This document shows positions 25,288 to 37,546 of a stretch of 64,000 nt of DNA, one piece after another (the stretch's first letter is position 1; each line of letters opens with the position of its first letter). The stretch is from the NCBI RefSeq assembly GCF_029873635.1, contig NC_080420.1, positions 34,308,231 through 34,372,230 of the forward strand, written 5' to 3'. The DNA is from Malania oleifera. Taxonomy: Eukaryota; Streptophyta; Magnoliopsida; Santalales; Ximeniaceae. Both the position numbers and the translations under genes were made by a program. Under the pieces are notes generated by a model. It was not told the DNA's origin. It ran no database searches and saw nothing but the letters and a program-made list of their open reading frames with translations.

Positions 25288-26330
25288 GTAGCGACCCTGA
25301 AGGTGTCTAAATGGTTGATCGGATCAGACAAACCTTTGTACCTTTAAAAAGTCGGCATCTAGAATTTGCTTGGTAATGGAACCTCTATCACTTCTTTGGT
25401 GAATGGCGGCTTCGAGGATCTTAGAGATGCTTCCCCGTAGAAGGGATTGGTCTTGCCTTCTTTCATTATTTTTTCCATTTGGTCTATTTTCTTAATCCTT
25501 TCTTCCAGCTCCATGGATCTTTGCTGGTTGACACCTACGGTATTCACATCTTCTACCTTCTTGGTGAGGTAGGTTTTATCCTCACTCTCCTTTGGCTTAT
25601 ATACTTTCTTGGTTGCGTTGGGACTCACCTGTTGTTGGTGGGGGACATGCCCTTCTTGACTCTTTTGCTTTAAGAGCAGGTTGAACATATCCTCCATTTT
25701 CTTTTGAAAAGTAAGGAATTCTTCCCTGATGACCCCTAACGATTGTGCGGGTATGGAGTGAATGGACTAGAGCGACTCTTTTTCGGCGACAAGACTAGAG
25801 CTAGAACTATATGTGATTGGCATTGTTTGAATGTCAGAGGTCGAGAGCAAGATGATCACCTCTTAGACGCAAGTTCCCACAGAAGGCGCCAACTATTGCG
25901 GGATAAAATTAGCGAAACTGCTCTTCCGACTTTCGTTAACCTAAGAAAGGGAAAAGGAAGAAAGGCTTGGAGGACCCGAGGTGTACTTTGGGGGATCACT
26001 CTGATGTCTAAGTAAAGGAAATGTTTTAGAGAGGCTAAAGGCAACAGTAAGAATGGGTGTCGAGTGACTTACCTTGGCCTCTTCCTCACGTCCTTTCTTA
26101 TAGCGGCTAGAGTTGACCCTTGAGTTGAATTGTCTTTATGGCGTGGGAGTGTGAATCGCTCCCGGGTCATAAAGTGCCCGCGTGTATCACTCCGACCGTT
26201 TAAGGAACCAACATGGATCTCTCCCCCTCTTTATTGGGTTGAAGTTGATTGCTCTCACCAGAAGGTCTGACTTGGGGAGTGATGACTAGGCGTCGACTTC
26301 CTCATTTTAATTGATATATTTTGGGCACAT

Positions 26331-26373
<43 letters not shown>

Positions 26374-26412
26374 GATTACACTTACACACATATTATTTTT
26401 GGGGTCATTACA
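25288..26412 (-). mobile_element. Second LTR of the gypsy element, mostly replaced by another retroelement
   Basis: The first bases (tgtagcgaccc at 25,288) follow a good primer-binding site. The last 45 bases (tatatttggattacac...ggggtcattaca, ending 26,412) match the right end of the LTR at 18,651-20,513. Everything between about 25,302 and 26,330 is unrelated (next entry). This is therefore the 5' LTR of a minus-strand element with its body lost or replaced. A TA microsatellite occupies about 26,332-26,371. Confidence 0.6.
25298..26330 (-). pseudogene. 5' fragment of a Tat/Athila-type gypsy element: LTR end, PBS and start of gag
   Basis: On the minus strand, sequence to about 25,893 looks like LTR. 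It is followed by a ttggcgcc-type primer-binding site (25,892-25,876). Gag then includes the open stretch 25,697-25,359 (MEDMFNLLLKQKSQEG start; ELEERIKKIDQMEK coiled segment; PPFTKEVIEVPLPSKF, the lead-in to the retrotransposon gag core). After a stop at 25,358-25,356 the reading continues (SDPINHLDTF) and breaks off at 25,298, exactly at the host LTR terminus. Primer site and gag differ from the surrounding gypsy element, so this is a separate family. The gag is truncated and carries internal stops. Confidence 0.65.
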
Positions 26413-26640
26413 TTTATAATATACAACTCATAGAAATATGTGAAAATAAACGAAGTAAATGATTAGACATAGACCTTATTGAAGATCAAGTGGAGGACCC
26501 TCTCAACTTAATTCACTCTCTAAATGACCAAATCAATGGATGAGATATGCAGTTTTCTCTTTTCCTTTCTTTCAACCAAATTCCCTTTTAATTCCACAAA
26601 ACACTTAGAAAATTCTCTCCTTACCCCTCCTTGGATGGAT
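26413..26640. other. Short unique spacer
   Basis: This lies between the gypsy LTR terminus and the start of repeat unit A2. Complementary 65-66-codon frames overlap on both strands (26,520-26,724), which marks them as chance. Confidence 0.35.
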
Positions 26641-27600
26641 AAAAGAAAATTTAGAATCATATTAGCAAGTAATTTTGCAATGGAGAATGAGAGTGGACCA
26701 AATATAATGGAGGACATGTCATGAATTAATCATGAGAGTTTTTTTTACAAAAATATTAAGAAAAGAAAAATAAAAAATATAAATATAATTGGGTGGGGCA
26801 AAAATTACGAAAATAAACTCAACTGAATTTTAGAAAGTTGATTAAGTATTTTTTAAAAAAATACAAAAAAAATAAAATCAACTTTCCAAAAGTTGGTTCT
26901 GTGTCGACTAGACGTAGACTGACACTTTGCCAGTCTGCGCACAAAAAAAAAAAAAAAAACACAATCGGTTCCTTTTTTTTTTTTAATACAGAGGTTGTAG
27001 GTTGTCAGGTTCTTTAATATGCATTGTCAGAATCAACTTTCCAAAAGTCGGTTGAGTTCAAAACCGTACTAATTGCATGACCTCATTATATTTGTGTTTT
27101 TTTTTTTTTTTCTTAATATCATTGGGTCATGCTCATGGCAACTCCAAGACCACCTCATAAACTCATAAATGAGGGCTTCTCATTTTTGAATGAAATATGA
27201 AGATGTCATAGCAAGTTTGTATACAACATATATTTTTTATTGTATCATTTTATTTTTTGGGTTCTTAATTTTTTTTTTTTCAAATCATAAGGTGAAGTAA
27301 TGAAGTTTGTAATGTAACAGTTAATTGTTGAATTAATGATGATTAATTTAAAGTAATTTTAAAATTTATACTATTGATTAGGAAAGAGGAATAACTTTTA
27401 ATCATATCTATCTCTTGCCTTTTCTTCTTTTTCTACTTCCGGTAGTAGGAAAAAAAAAAAAATCGTTAACATTTACATGCTAAGATACATGAAGTTTTGA
27501 TGATGTGGCATTTAACTCTCACATTGACTCTCAATTTGAACATTATCTTTATAATTAACCAAGATAAGAATTTTCAATTATATAATAAATATTTTTATTT

Positions 27601-27631
<31 letters not shown>

Positions 27632-27780
27632 CTTATACTATATATAAAAGTATGAATATTGTAAATTATTTTATGTACAAAAATTATCTATTTTTTTTAA
27701 AAAAGGCTAAAAAATCTAAAAATTTGTAATCATAAATCAATTTGTACATGGGCAAATTAAATTTGTCCTTATCGTTAATA
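26641..27780 (+). repeat. Repeat unit A2 (5'-truncated)
   Basis: It is collinear with 8362-9817 and 37,190-38,360 (aatcatattagcaagtaattttgc, gagtggaccaaatataatgg, ccagtctgcgcac, aacttccaaaagtcggttgag). It lacks SINE 1 and so shows the empty target site at about 27,335. A TA microsatellite is at about 27,604-27,632. Confidence 0.7.
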
Positions 27781-28070
27781 TATTGGATAATATTTAATGG
27801 AAAATAAATGACACTTGGAGTCCATATTATGATTTGATATATATTTTTTTGGATAATAGAGGGCTTGAGTTCTTAAATAAAAATTTAATTATTCAAACAT
27901 GAAAATTAAAATATCTAACATTAGTGTGATGTTCAATGTGTATAAAGATAATTGTGCCTTAAGTCAAAGCATGAACATTTTTAATCATATTTTTTGTTCA
28001 ATTATCTTTTTAAAAAAAAAATTAAAAATAACTCAATTTAAAAGTTATTATAATCACAATGTGTACAAAT
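27781..28070 (+). repeat. Repeat unit B2, left part
   Basis: It runs on directly from A2 and matches B1 from 14,707 (aatgacacttggagtcc). It is interrupted at 28,070 by the two-LTR element and resumes at 35,030. Confidence 0.65.
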
Positions 28071-31000
28071 TGTTAGAATTTGTGTGATCCCAAGAGGGAG
28101 GTGAATTGGACATTTAAAACTTTTCAGCTAATTTAAACGTTTTGCTGATTCACTACATCTCATATCTCATTCGAAAAAAAACATGTATGTAAAGAAAGTG
28201 AGCAATGTGTGCATACATACACGTGTGCTGCATATCTCATTTAAATTAATTCTCTGTGCATACTAAATAGTTATAACAAAACATGAACAAACATACACAT
28301 ACTGAAATTAAAGAGTGGTAAGTAAATGAGATAAGGAGAGAGAGAGACAGAGAGAGAGACACACACACACACACACGATATTTGTTATCAAGGTTTGACC
28401 AAACCAGCCTGCGTCCCCGCCTTGGGCATACCCCCCAAGGATTACACTAAACTTGCTCACTTAAAAGGGCGGAGCAGAAGCCATTACAATCTCTCCTTAC
28501 GAGGCGAGGTAAACCCCAACTCAATTACAAGACTAAACCCAACTTGTCTCCCTTATGAGGCGGAGACTCCCCAGTTCAATTTTTTGGGCTGAACCAAATT
28601 GGTCTCACTTACGGGGCTAAGACTCCCCAGTTCAATTAACGACTGAACCCAACCGGTCTAATAAAAAATATTTTTTGTACAAAAATATGCTTCTGAATAC
28701 AAACAGAGATGTACACCGTTAAAGCTCTAAAACATACACTCTCTTATGATATAAAAGGTCCTCAGTAAATTAAAGGTGTGTTTCTCAAAATATTTTTGCA
28801 ATCTTTGAACATAATATGTATGATGAAGACTTCAAAGATTTAAACCCTAAACCAAATATTTCTCCAAAAAGTATTTTCAATAAGACATAGGAGAACCTAG
28901 GGTTATTGTTTCAAAAATTTTGCACAAAACAAAATATATGCATTTGAAGATCTATGTGCATATTAAAGCAAGTGAAAGCCCAAATAAAATACTCTCTTGT
29001 AAAAATAATTTACAATAATAAATGACAGAGAGTTTTGAAGAGTAAAAGATTTGCCCCAAGAAATAGTTTTTGCAACAAAAATAAGTTGGGGGAACTTTGA
29101 TTAACAAGAGGTTAAAAATATTTAAGAGAAAAATATTTGCTAATCAAAGTTGCTAATTAAAAAAATGAAATGGGTATTTATAAATTTTCTAAAAAATATG
29201 ATCGTTGGGGACCTATTGGGAATTTTAGAAAAGTTAAAGTAAATTTTAACCCCAATTACCGCAGTTAATTTTTGGCAACCCGAGAGTTTTAGTCACCCGA
29301 TCCTTAGGGCCGATCGCCCGAATAGACACAAAGAGAAAAGGTGAATTTTTGGGTTCATGTACCCGAGGGTGAGTCCGGTTGCTTGGGCCAAGGCAATTTA
29401 CCACTCGTTCGAAGTTTGGTCACTCGGGCCTTAGTCAACTTGTTTACTTTTTGGCCAACAGAGCGTTCGGTCAACCGAGGGCTATAACACATAAATAGTT
29501 TGGTCGCCCGAGACTTTCAATTAAGCCTAAAAACCTAACATCGGTCGACCGAAGTCAACCCTAAGGTTTGTCTATGGCCTTTGGTTCCCTATGGTCAAAC
29601 TACGGTCATCTGAGCATTCAAATCATATCATGCATATGCATGCATTACTACAAAACAAATAAAAAACTGAATGCAATACAAATTAAAATCAAAATGTCCT
29701 CTTCTTTTGTTCTTCATTTTCCATGGAATTCGCTAGGAGTGTGTGAACTTTATGTCCCTACTAGCTTCCATTTTTTGGTATCTTATGTTCATGCTGAAAT
29801 GATAACCTATTCACACACTAAATGCATACATAAGATACTCGTGGTTTGTTAGCATCAAAACAGATATCGTGTACATACCCGGAGAATTTATAGAGATTAA
29901 ACAATAAGGGAAATGAAAGGAAAGGAAATTTTAAAAAGGGACTCGGCAGGGTCTCGTCGATGAACGCTCGAATCGGTTTCTTAGGCTCGTCGATGTGGAC
30001 GCGTGTCTCGTCGACGAGAACTTACCGAGAGGCCTGTTCTAGGGTCTGAAACTCATCGGTGAGGGTTATGTGCTCGTCGACGAACCTCCTTCATGGACTC
30101 GTCGATGAGGTGACATGGCTCGTCGACGAGGCCATGTGGACAAGCATTCTATATAAGGCCAAAAATCATTTTTCCTGCGAGAGAATCACATGTAGAACTC
30201 CTTCTCTCTCTAGAATTCGTCCTCCTCTTCTTCTCTCTTCAATTTTCGTCCCATTCTTTGCCATTTCAACGATCAGAAGCCTCCACGCTACTCCTGGGAA
30301 GTTCCTCTTCAAGTCTGCTGGAGTAGTTTGTTGGTTTGGCCAACTTAAGCACCATCCCAAATTCAGGGTAAGTAGATTATTTGAGTATTTTCAGTATTTG
30401 CATGCTTATCTGAGTTAAGATTTTGTATTCTATGAGAACATACTGGTGTTTTGTGGAATAAAATTAGGGTGTGATGTTTTAAGGGTTACGATGTTTTTGG
30501 GACCCTGCAGGCATCGATTGAGAACCCCAGAGAATATTTCCAGGAGCCGAGGTAAATTGTAGTTCGGTAAATTATGAGTATGTAGGTTCAGGAAAATGTA
30601 GTTGATTTATTGGAAATATGTATTATTTCAGGATTTAGGGAATAGTACGCCGTGAGTGTGAGGATGAGTTGGGTGAGCTTCCTAGCTAGTTAGGTAAGGA
30701 ACATATGCTATGCTAGCAAATTCAGAAATTTTTATCAGTATCGATTATAATATTTGAATATAGGTACAAGGTGTGATTTGAATATGCCAAAATATAAATT
30801 TACACAGATTTTAATACATGCGCTTTTATTTAGTTGTGTGACATGAGTTAGTATCGAATTAATACAGTATTTATACAATCTCCATATGTCATGATTTACA
30901 TTATCTTAGCAGAAAATATTGTTATACAGAATTTATACGTATTTCAGAATATCATGATGTACAATATTTATACATGTATAAATATCTATAGATAGAAATA

Positions 31001-32207
31001 TATTTTCAGATTTTGCAGAATCATAATTTATGGAATATATTCAAAAATATATAATACAACATTTTTGGTATACCATGATTTACAGATTTCAGAACTATAA
31101 CATTTCAGATATTCAGTATTTAAATGTTCAGATATTAAGTATTCAAATATACAGTTTTTTAGATTATACATCATATTCAGTTCAGTTATTTCATGTTATG
31201 GTTATTTCAGTTATATCAGAATCATGGTAAAACGGTAATATAGAAATATAAGTTACCTATATATAGTATTAGACCCTGATGGACCAGTTCATTTTAGAGC
31301 ATGGTACCGTAACTATTTTCAGTTCAGAGTGCAACCACATAACTCAGATAGTATGTGGATTTTCAATAGTCGATCGTGTCTATGTTGTGGACAGGCTCCT
31401 CGCTAGTTAGGATTGAGGAGGCCGATCTAACTTTTGGAGTTCAGTTGATTTATCCTGGTTGGCCAGCCAGTGATAGGTCCTCCCTGCGGCCCACACACCC
31501 CTGTCATAAGGGGTTAAATCATGACACATAGCCATCCAAGGAAGTTTTCAGAGTTATGTATGTATTATAGCATTCACAGAAAACAAAGATTATTCAATAT
31601 AGATAGAACTATGATTGAATAGAAAACTCATAAAATAATGTATTTTAAATGATATAGTTGTAGATTATTGTATAGATACTTTTTACACGATATACTATTT
31701 ACAATTTTAATTAAAAGTTATGTTTTATGTACAGACTCATACGTCACACACTGGTAATGGCATGTTTCTCCTTATTGAGAAGTGTCTCACCCTAACATTA
31801 TAAATATTTCAGGTAACCCAAAGAGGCACGCAGGGCCGGCTCAGAGGTAGAGGAGGCGGCTGAGTCGGCATAGCTTTGGGGTGAGTCTTGGGCTGGATAG
31901 TAGAGCCCACAGTATTTTGGAATTTTTGGGAAATGATGTGTATGTGTGTATGTATATACAGGTGGTCCATAGAACTCTGGTATTGTGTACTTTTGGGTTA
32001 TGTATTGGATGTATGTTTTTCCGATGCATAGGTAGAATACAGGGATTGCACAGGTTACCACGACACCTACTTTGGGTTGTGAAGATGATAGATGTTTATT
32101 TACAGGATATCAGAGATTATGTTTTATAGCGTGGCAGATAAATAAATATAAATATAAAAAAATTGGATAGAAATTTTGGGTCGTTACATATTGGACTCAA
32201 AAATGCG

Positions 32208-32209
<2 letters not shown>
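28071..32209 (-). mobile_element. SIRE-like copia LTR, copy 1 (minus), split by a solo gypsy LTR
   Basis: It starts TGTTAGAATTTG, the reverse complement of the 3' end of the LTRs at 54,098-56,081 and 61,166-63,121 (ggtgaattgg = ccaattcacc block). It ends just before gtcaaca would be expected (tattggactcaaaaatgcg). The LTR is the sum of 28,071-29,869 and 32,189-32,209, about 1.8 kb. It holds a roughly 62-bp tandem block (gagactccccagttcaatt) at about 28,495-28,660, a single copy of the 148-bp unit that is amplified in copy 2, and GATCGCCCGAA / TCGGTCGACCGA motifs at 29,280-29,620. It is non-coding; the frame at 29,568-29,852 is chance. Confidence 0.7.
29870..32188 (+). mobile_element. Solo Ty3/gypsy LTR, 2.3 kb, inside the SIRE-like LTR
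   Basis: It begins TGTACATACC and ends GGTCGTTACA, flanked by tatcg (29,865-29,869) and tattg (32,189-32,193). The intact paralogous site in copy 2 (aaacaggtattggactc, about 35,005) confirms the junction. Several CTCGTCGACGAG-type motifs lie at 29,955-30,130, and a TATA box (tatataa) at 30,150-30,156, so the LTR reads left to right. The 119-codon frame 30,059-30,418 spans the motif array and the presumed leader and is not supported as a gene. Confidence 0.75.

Positions 32210-32258
<49 letters not shown>
32206..32258. repeat. (CA)n(TA)n microsatellite joining two LTRs
   Basis: About 12 CA units run into about 14 TA units. It occupies the entire space between the end of LTR copy 1 and the TGTTGG start of LTR copy 2. 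No primer site, polypurine tract or coding sequence is present between the LTRs. Confidence 0.85.
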
Positions 32259-32263
<5 letters not shown>

Positions 32264-35029
32264 GAATTGGTGTGATCCCAAGAAGGGGGGGGGGTGAATT
32301 GGGTTTTAAAAACTTTTCAGCTAATTTAAATGTTTCACCGATTCACCACAGTTCATATCTCATTCAACATATATATATATATATACACGTGTATGTAAAT
32401 CGAGTTTAATAATAAAAGCAAACATACACGTGTGTAGTATCTTATTTAAATTAAATATGTGCATGAGAATAATTTTGACATTAAATAAACATTCATACAC
32501 ATGTTGAAATTAAAGTGTAAGAATTTAAATAAGATAGAGAGAGAACGACACCAGATTTTTTATTGAGGTTCGGCCAAACCAGCCTACATCCCCGCCTTGG
32601 GCTTATCTACAAAGATTCCACTATAACATGCTCACTTAACTGGGCGAAGCAAAAACCTTTTACATCTTCTCTTTACGGGGTGAGGAAAACCCTAGTTCAA
32701 TTACTAGGCTGAGCCAAACTAGTCTCACTTGCGGGGGCTGAGACTCCCTAGTTCAATTTCGGGTTGACCCGAACCGGTCTCATTTATGGGGTTGAGACTG
32801 CCCAGTTCAATTAATGGGCTGAACCCAATCGTCACGCCTTACCAGGATAGCGCACCTAGTTTTCCTAATCAGGTCTAAGCCAGTCCGAGACTTTCTTAAT
32901 TGAGTCTAAGTCTATCCGGGACTCTTCATAGGGCGAGTCTCCCTCTTTTGGCCACGCCTGAAATACAAATATATTTAATAGAATTTGCATACAAACAAAT
33001 ACTTCTAAACTAAGCAGGGATGTGCAACATTAAAGTCTAATATGTACTCTCATATGATTTTGAAATGAAGCTCATGTAGAGTATGAGTTTTCTCTTAAAA
33101 TATTTTTCAAGTAAACTTGAGAGTTTGGAAAATGATTTTTTTTTTCTAAAATGATTGACCTTTTCAAATTCAAATCATAAAGGTTACCAAGAAAAAATGA
33201 ATATGCGTTTTAGCCTTTTTTTTCAAGAAGCTTTTCAAGCCAATAAATATTAATGAATATATGCTCAAAGCTCTTAAATAACCCAAAGAGTTTCTCCAAA
33301 AATATACTTCAAGATAAGTAGGAGAAACTAGGATTTTGCTATCAAAATGATTTACCTTTATAAAATAAAGGGAGAAGCCTCTCAAGCAAGTATATATTAA
33401 ATTGATATATGCTCAAGGCTCCCTCTTGTATAACCCAAAGAAATTCTCGAACATATGTATTTCAAGATAAGAGTAGGGGAATATTAGGGTTTTCTTCAAA
33501 ATGATTGACCTTAGTAAAATTAATCCCAAGAAAGCATTCAAACAAAATATATGAGCAAGAATATTAGCCCAAGCCTTCAAGACATTATTCACAAGAAATT
33601 TCTCCAAAAAAAATATTTTTCCAAATAAAAGAATATGGTAGAAATTTAATTTTTGAAAACATGAAAAATAGAAAGGCCTTTAAGCAATATACATATAGAG
33701 AATGTTATATGCTCAAGCCTCTTCAAATATAACCCCAAAAATATTTTCTCCAAAAATGGTTTTCAAAAGAAGAGAATAGGAGACATTTTAATCTTTGAAA
33801 ATATATCACAAATAAAAGAAAAAGGTCATCAAGCAATATATATGTATATGATATATGCTCAAGACTCTTCACATAAAACCCCCAAGAATACTTTCTCTCA
33901 AAATGATTTTCAAATAAAAGAAGAGTAGGAGAAAAATGAGAATTTATAGAACAAATAGGGTATAAAAGTGTGAGAGAATCAAATAATGATAAATTAAATT
34001 AACAAAGGGATTTTCCAACCATTTTCAGTTGTTTTGGGGTTGTATTTATAGGCAAAAATCTTGTGACCATTATATAGCCGTTGGGACCTTAAAATATATT
34101 TTTATTTTAAAAACTAACTATTTTTCGGTCTTTGGGACACTTTCTCGAGAAGGTTGGTCGACCAAGCTCAAGGTTCGGTTGATCGAGGCTTGAAATCCAT
34201 GAGTTTTGGTCGACCGTAGTGAAGGTTCGGTCGACCGGCCTCGACTTTTCTGCGCGGATACTGTTCAGTTTTTTGGCCATAACTTTTTCTATACAACTCC
34301 AAATTTTATGTTCTTGATATCAATAGAAAGGTAAGAGAAAATACCACAACTTTTATGTTAAACATATTTTAATATAATGATTTTTGGTTTAAGAAAATGC
34401 ACATCAATGAGACGGAAGAAACATAAAGGGAGTTTTTCTCTTACGGACACGTTTTAGTGTTTTGGCTATAACTTTTTGTGTGTAACTCCAATTTGGATGT
34501 TCTTGGTATCAAACGCACGTTATGGGAAAATGCCACAATTTTTATGTTGAACATGGTTTGTGATGAGATCGAATTGAGTGAGAAAATTGCTCATTTCTAA
34601 CATTCGGTCGACTGGCCGGTTGACCGACTCCTTTGAAAAATTTAATTTTTGTCTTCTTTTAACTTTAAAACCATTTTAAAACCTTTGCATAAGTTAGACA
34701 ATTTATGAAAAGAGTTTTTTATGTTATTTCGATGTCCTATGGTCAATCTAAAGTTAGGTAGAACTTCAATTTTAAATCATGTAAGATGCATGCACATTCA
34801 ACCCTAATTACTATTACAACCCAGAAAATAGATAAAGTCTTCGTGTCTTATGCTCCTCAATGCTCCATGGAATATGCCGATTGGTGTTCTTCTCAGTGCT
34901 CTTTACGGCTTTCATTTTGCATTCATCACTTGTAATTATAGAAATATAAACCTATTCACACTCAGTTACACAAGTGGGATACTGTGGTTTGTCATTATCA
35001 AAACAGGTATTGGACTCAAAAAGTCAACA
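32259..35029 (-). mobile_element. SIRE-like copia LTR, copy 2 (minus), 2.8 kb with expanded tandem region
   Basis: It starts TGTTGGAATTGG and ends AAAAGTCAACA. The reverse complement of its end matches the LTR starts at 54,098 and 61,166 (TGTTGACCTT...GTTTTGATTATGACAAA). It has the roughly 62-bp gagactccc block at about 32,695-32,830, the 148-bp tandem array at 33,261-33,960, and GGTCGACCG motifs at 34,155-34,240 and 34,610-34,635. Outer flanks of the two-LTR unit are caaat (28,066-28,070) and catat (35,030-35,034), a possible target duplication with one mismatch. Confidence 0.7.
33261..33960. repeat. 148-bp tandem array inside LTR copy 2, about 4.7 units
   Basis: Units begin at the atgctcaa motif at 33,261, 33,409, 33,564 (mutated), 33,709 and 33,855, with periods 148, 155, 145 and 146. 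Each holds ctc-ataaccc-caaaga, ttctccaaaaatat and agagtaggagaa blocks. LTR copy 1 has only one such unit (about 28,830-28,980). This accounts for most of the length difference between the LTRs. Confidence 0.75.
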
Positions 35030-35395
35030 CATATAATTTTGTAATTTAATTTTATTTTAAATTTCAAACAAATTTTTATAAATTTCTTATTATTTTATTA
35101 ATTCTCATCATCCACTAAAAATAGTAATTATTAATCTTTTTTTTAAAAAAATGATTGTTTATTTTTTTCATGGGGGTCGAATCATAAACACAAAACTTAG
35201 GATAAAATAATTTTATAAAGTCAAATTGGGAAGTGATTTGAATGAGTGGCCCAACTATAATGGAGAACATGTCTTAGGCAGATGATTGCTTTGGTGTGAG
35301 AAAGTATGTCATAAAATCCTACAACAGGGGCTTCTCATTTTTAGATAAAATAAATATGAAGATGCATGTTATAAAATAAATATGGAGAATCAGGG
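35030..35395 (+). repeat. Repeat unit B2, right part
   Basis: It resumes the homology to B1 at about 15,010 (attttattttaaa...caaa.aatttttgtaaatttcttatt) after the LTR insertion, including gagtggcccaactataatgg. It ends where a 130-bp tandem array starts. Confidence 0.65.
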
Positions 35396-35399
35396 CAGC

Positions 35400-36010
35400 A
35401 AAACCTTAGCTCTCCTCTCACTTCTGGCCTGTTTGGGGCACTTTTTCTCCTTTTCAAAAATTTTTTACCATTTAAGATGATTCGGAATGATTCAAAAGGT
35501 TTCGGAACAATCAAGGCGAATTTTGTACTTCCATCATGAAAATTAAGGAAATTCCTCTTCTTACTTATTTCAAGTATTTCAACTCAACCAATTTTGACTA
35601 TATTAGGGGATTCAGAAGTTCAAAAAAGTTTAGTAGTGGTTGAGGCATATTTGAGGCTTTAAGTATGAAAATCAAGAAAATCCCCTTTCTTGCTCGTTTC
35701 GAGCATTTCAACTCTTTTCAACCAATTTTGACCATTCCAATTGATTAAGAACGGTTTGAAAGGTCTAGTCGTGATTTGGGAAATTTTGGGCTTTTAGCAC
35801 AAAAATTAAAGAAATCCCCCTTCTTGCTTGTTTCGAACATTTTTGTTCCTTTGTTGCCAATTTGGTCATTCCGGGTGATTCAAAATGGTCCAAAAGGATT
35901 AGGAATAATTTGAAAAAAGGTCAAATTTTTCACATAAAAATTGCGAAAACCTCTATTTCCGAAGTTGTTTCCTTTTTTTCTATAATCTTCTACCATTTCT
36001 GGATTTTTTC
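35400..36010. repeat. 130-bp satellite-like tandem array, about 4.5 units
   Basis: Unit starts at aaaattaagga-type motifs lie at 35,539, 35,668, 35,802 and 35,937 (periods 129, 134, 135), with a further unit before 35,539. Each unit has cctctttcttgcttgtttc, tttcaacc.attttgacca and gattc.gaatggttcaaaaggtt blocks. No coding. Divergence between units shows it is not recent. Confidence 0.75.
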
Positions 36011-36011
36011 G

Positions 36012-37546
36012 TACGCATTTGAATGTGTTTAATAGCATCAGAAAAAGTCACCCACATGGCGGTGTATGATTATTGATGATTCAACGTGTGCTAGTTGCAT
36101 GAATTTTTTTTTTCTAATCATGGAGGATTCAATCTTAACTTGGTCGACTATTTTGGAAATAGTGAAAAAATAATTCTTGTAATAAATATTTAACCAAATA
36201 TAAGTTTAATTTTGTAAAGAAAATCATATTCAAGGTGTGCAAAATCTTAATACATGGATAGTATTTAATGGGTTAAAATGAGTTCATTTATTTCAAGTTA
36301 AAATAAATGACAATTAGAGTTTTGGTTTATTATGATGTGATATTTTTTTTAACAGTTGAGGATGTGAATTCTTTTTTTTTTTTTAATTACATAGGAACTT
36401 TAGCCACTAACAAGCCCTTCGGACCCCTCGGTGCAGCACTAAGCCTACGGATCAACGTCTTCTTCCTAGGTCTCGCTGATTAGGTCAAGTTTGGAACGCG
36501 GACACGGCTTCTATGTATCAGTTGGATGTTCGGCCAACCCAACTCCTGGGACACATCTCCATTACCATTCACGATCCCCGTTGGCTCACAAAAAACTCTC
36601 ACCATCCACTGTCTTCGCTGGCTCACAGAGCGAACTCTCGCCATCCACAGTACCCGCTGGCTCACAGAGTAAATTCTCACCATCTACAAGTACCGTTGGC
36701 TCCGTGAGTGTATCTACCTGAAATTGAACCCTCGATGCTCCTTTTTATGTGCTGATGCCTTTCCACCACACCGTGCCCGTGGGGGGAGGGTGTGAATTCT
36801 TTAACAAAGATTTAATTGTTCGAGAATTAAAATTAAAATGTCTAAATTTATGATAGTGTGACATCTAATGTATATATGAGTCTTATTTTGAATATTAGTT
36901 TTATCATTAAATAAGGAAGTCTGATATTTTTTATTATTATTTTTGTTTATTTATCTTTTTTAAAAATGATCTCCTCAACAAATAATTATTGCAAAATATG
37001 AACATGTAAATAATTTAATAATTTTTTAATTTAAAATTTTTAACATCTCTTTAACTTTTTATTATCATATTAATTCTTATTATCTATTAAAAAATAGTAA
37101 ATTCCCCAACATTTTTTTCTCAACTAATTTTTTATTTATTAATATTTTTTGAAGAAATATTTTTTCTTTCCACATGAAGGCCAAAACTTAGGATAAAAGA
37201 AAGTTTATAGAATCATATGGGCAAGTAATTTTGCAATGGAAAATGAGAGTGGACCAAATATAATGGAGGACATGTCATGAATTTATCATGGGGTTTTTTT
37301 TGTCCGAAATATTAAGAAAAGAAAAACAAAAAACACAAATATAATCGGGTGGGGCAAAAATTACAAAAATAAACTCAACTGAATTTTGGAAAGTAGGTTG
37401 AGTATTTAAAAAAAAAAAAAAAACACACACACACACACACACACACAAAAGACAAAACCGACTTTTCCAAAAGTCAGTTCTGTGTCGACTAGATGTAGAC
37501 TGACACCCTACCAATCTGCGCACAAAAAACAAAAAAAACATAGTCA

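Noticed and set aside
30059..30418. 119-codon plus-strand frame in the solo gypsy LTR
   Set aside because: It starts inside the CTCGTCGACGAG array upstream of the TATA box, so it could not be translated whole from an LTR transcript; no homology is recognised.
32176..32409. Plus-strand frame with Thr-His and Tyr-Ile repeats (and the similar frame at 18,913-19,131)
   Set aside because: Pure translation of the (CA)n(TA)n microsatellites.
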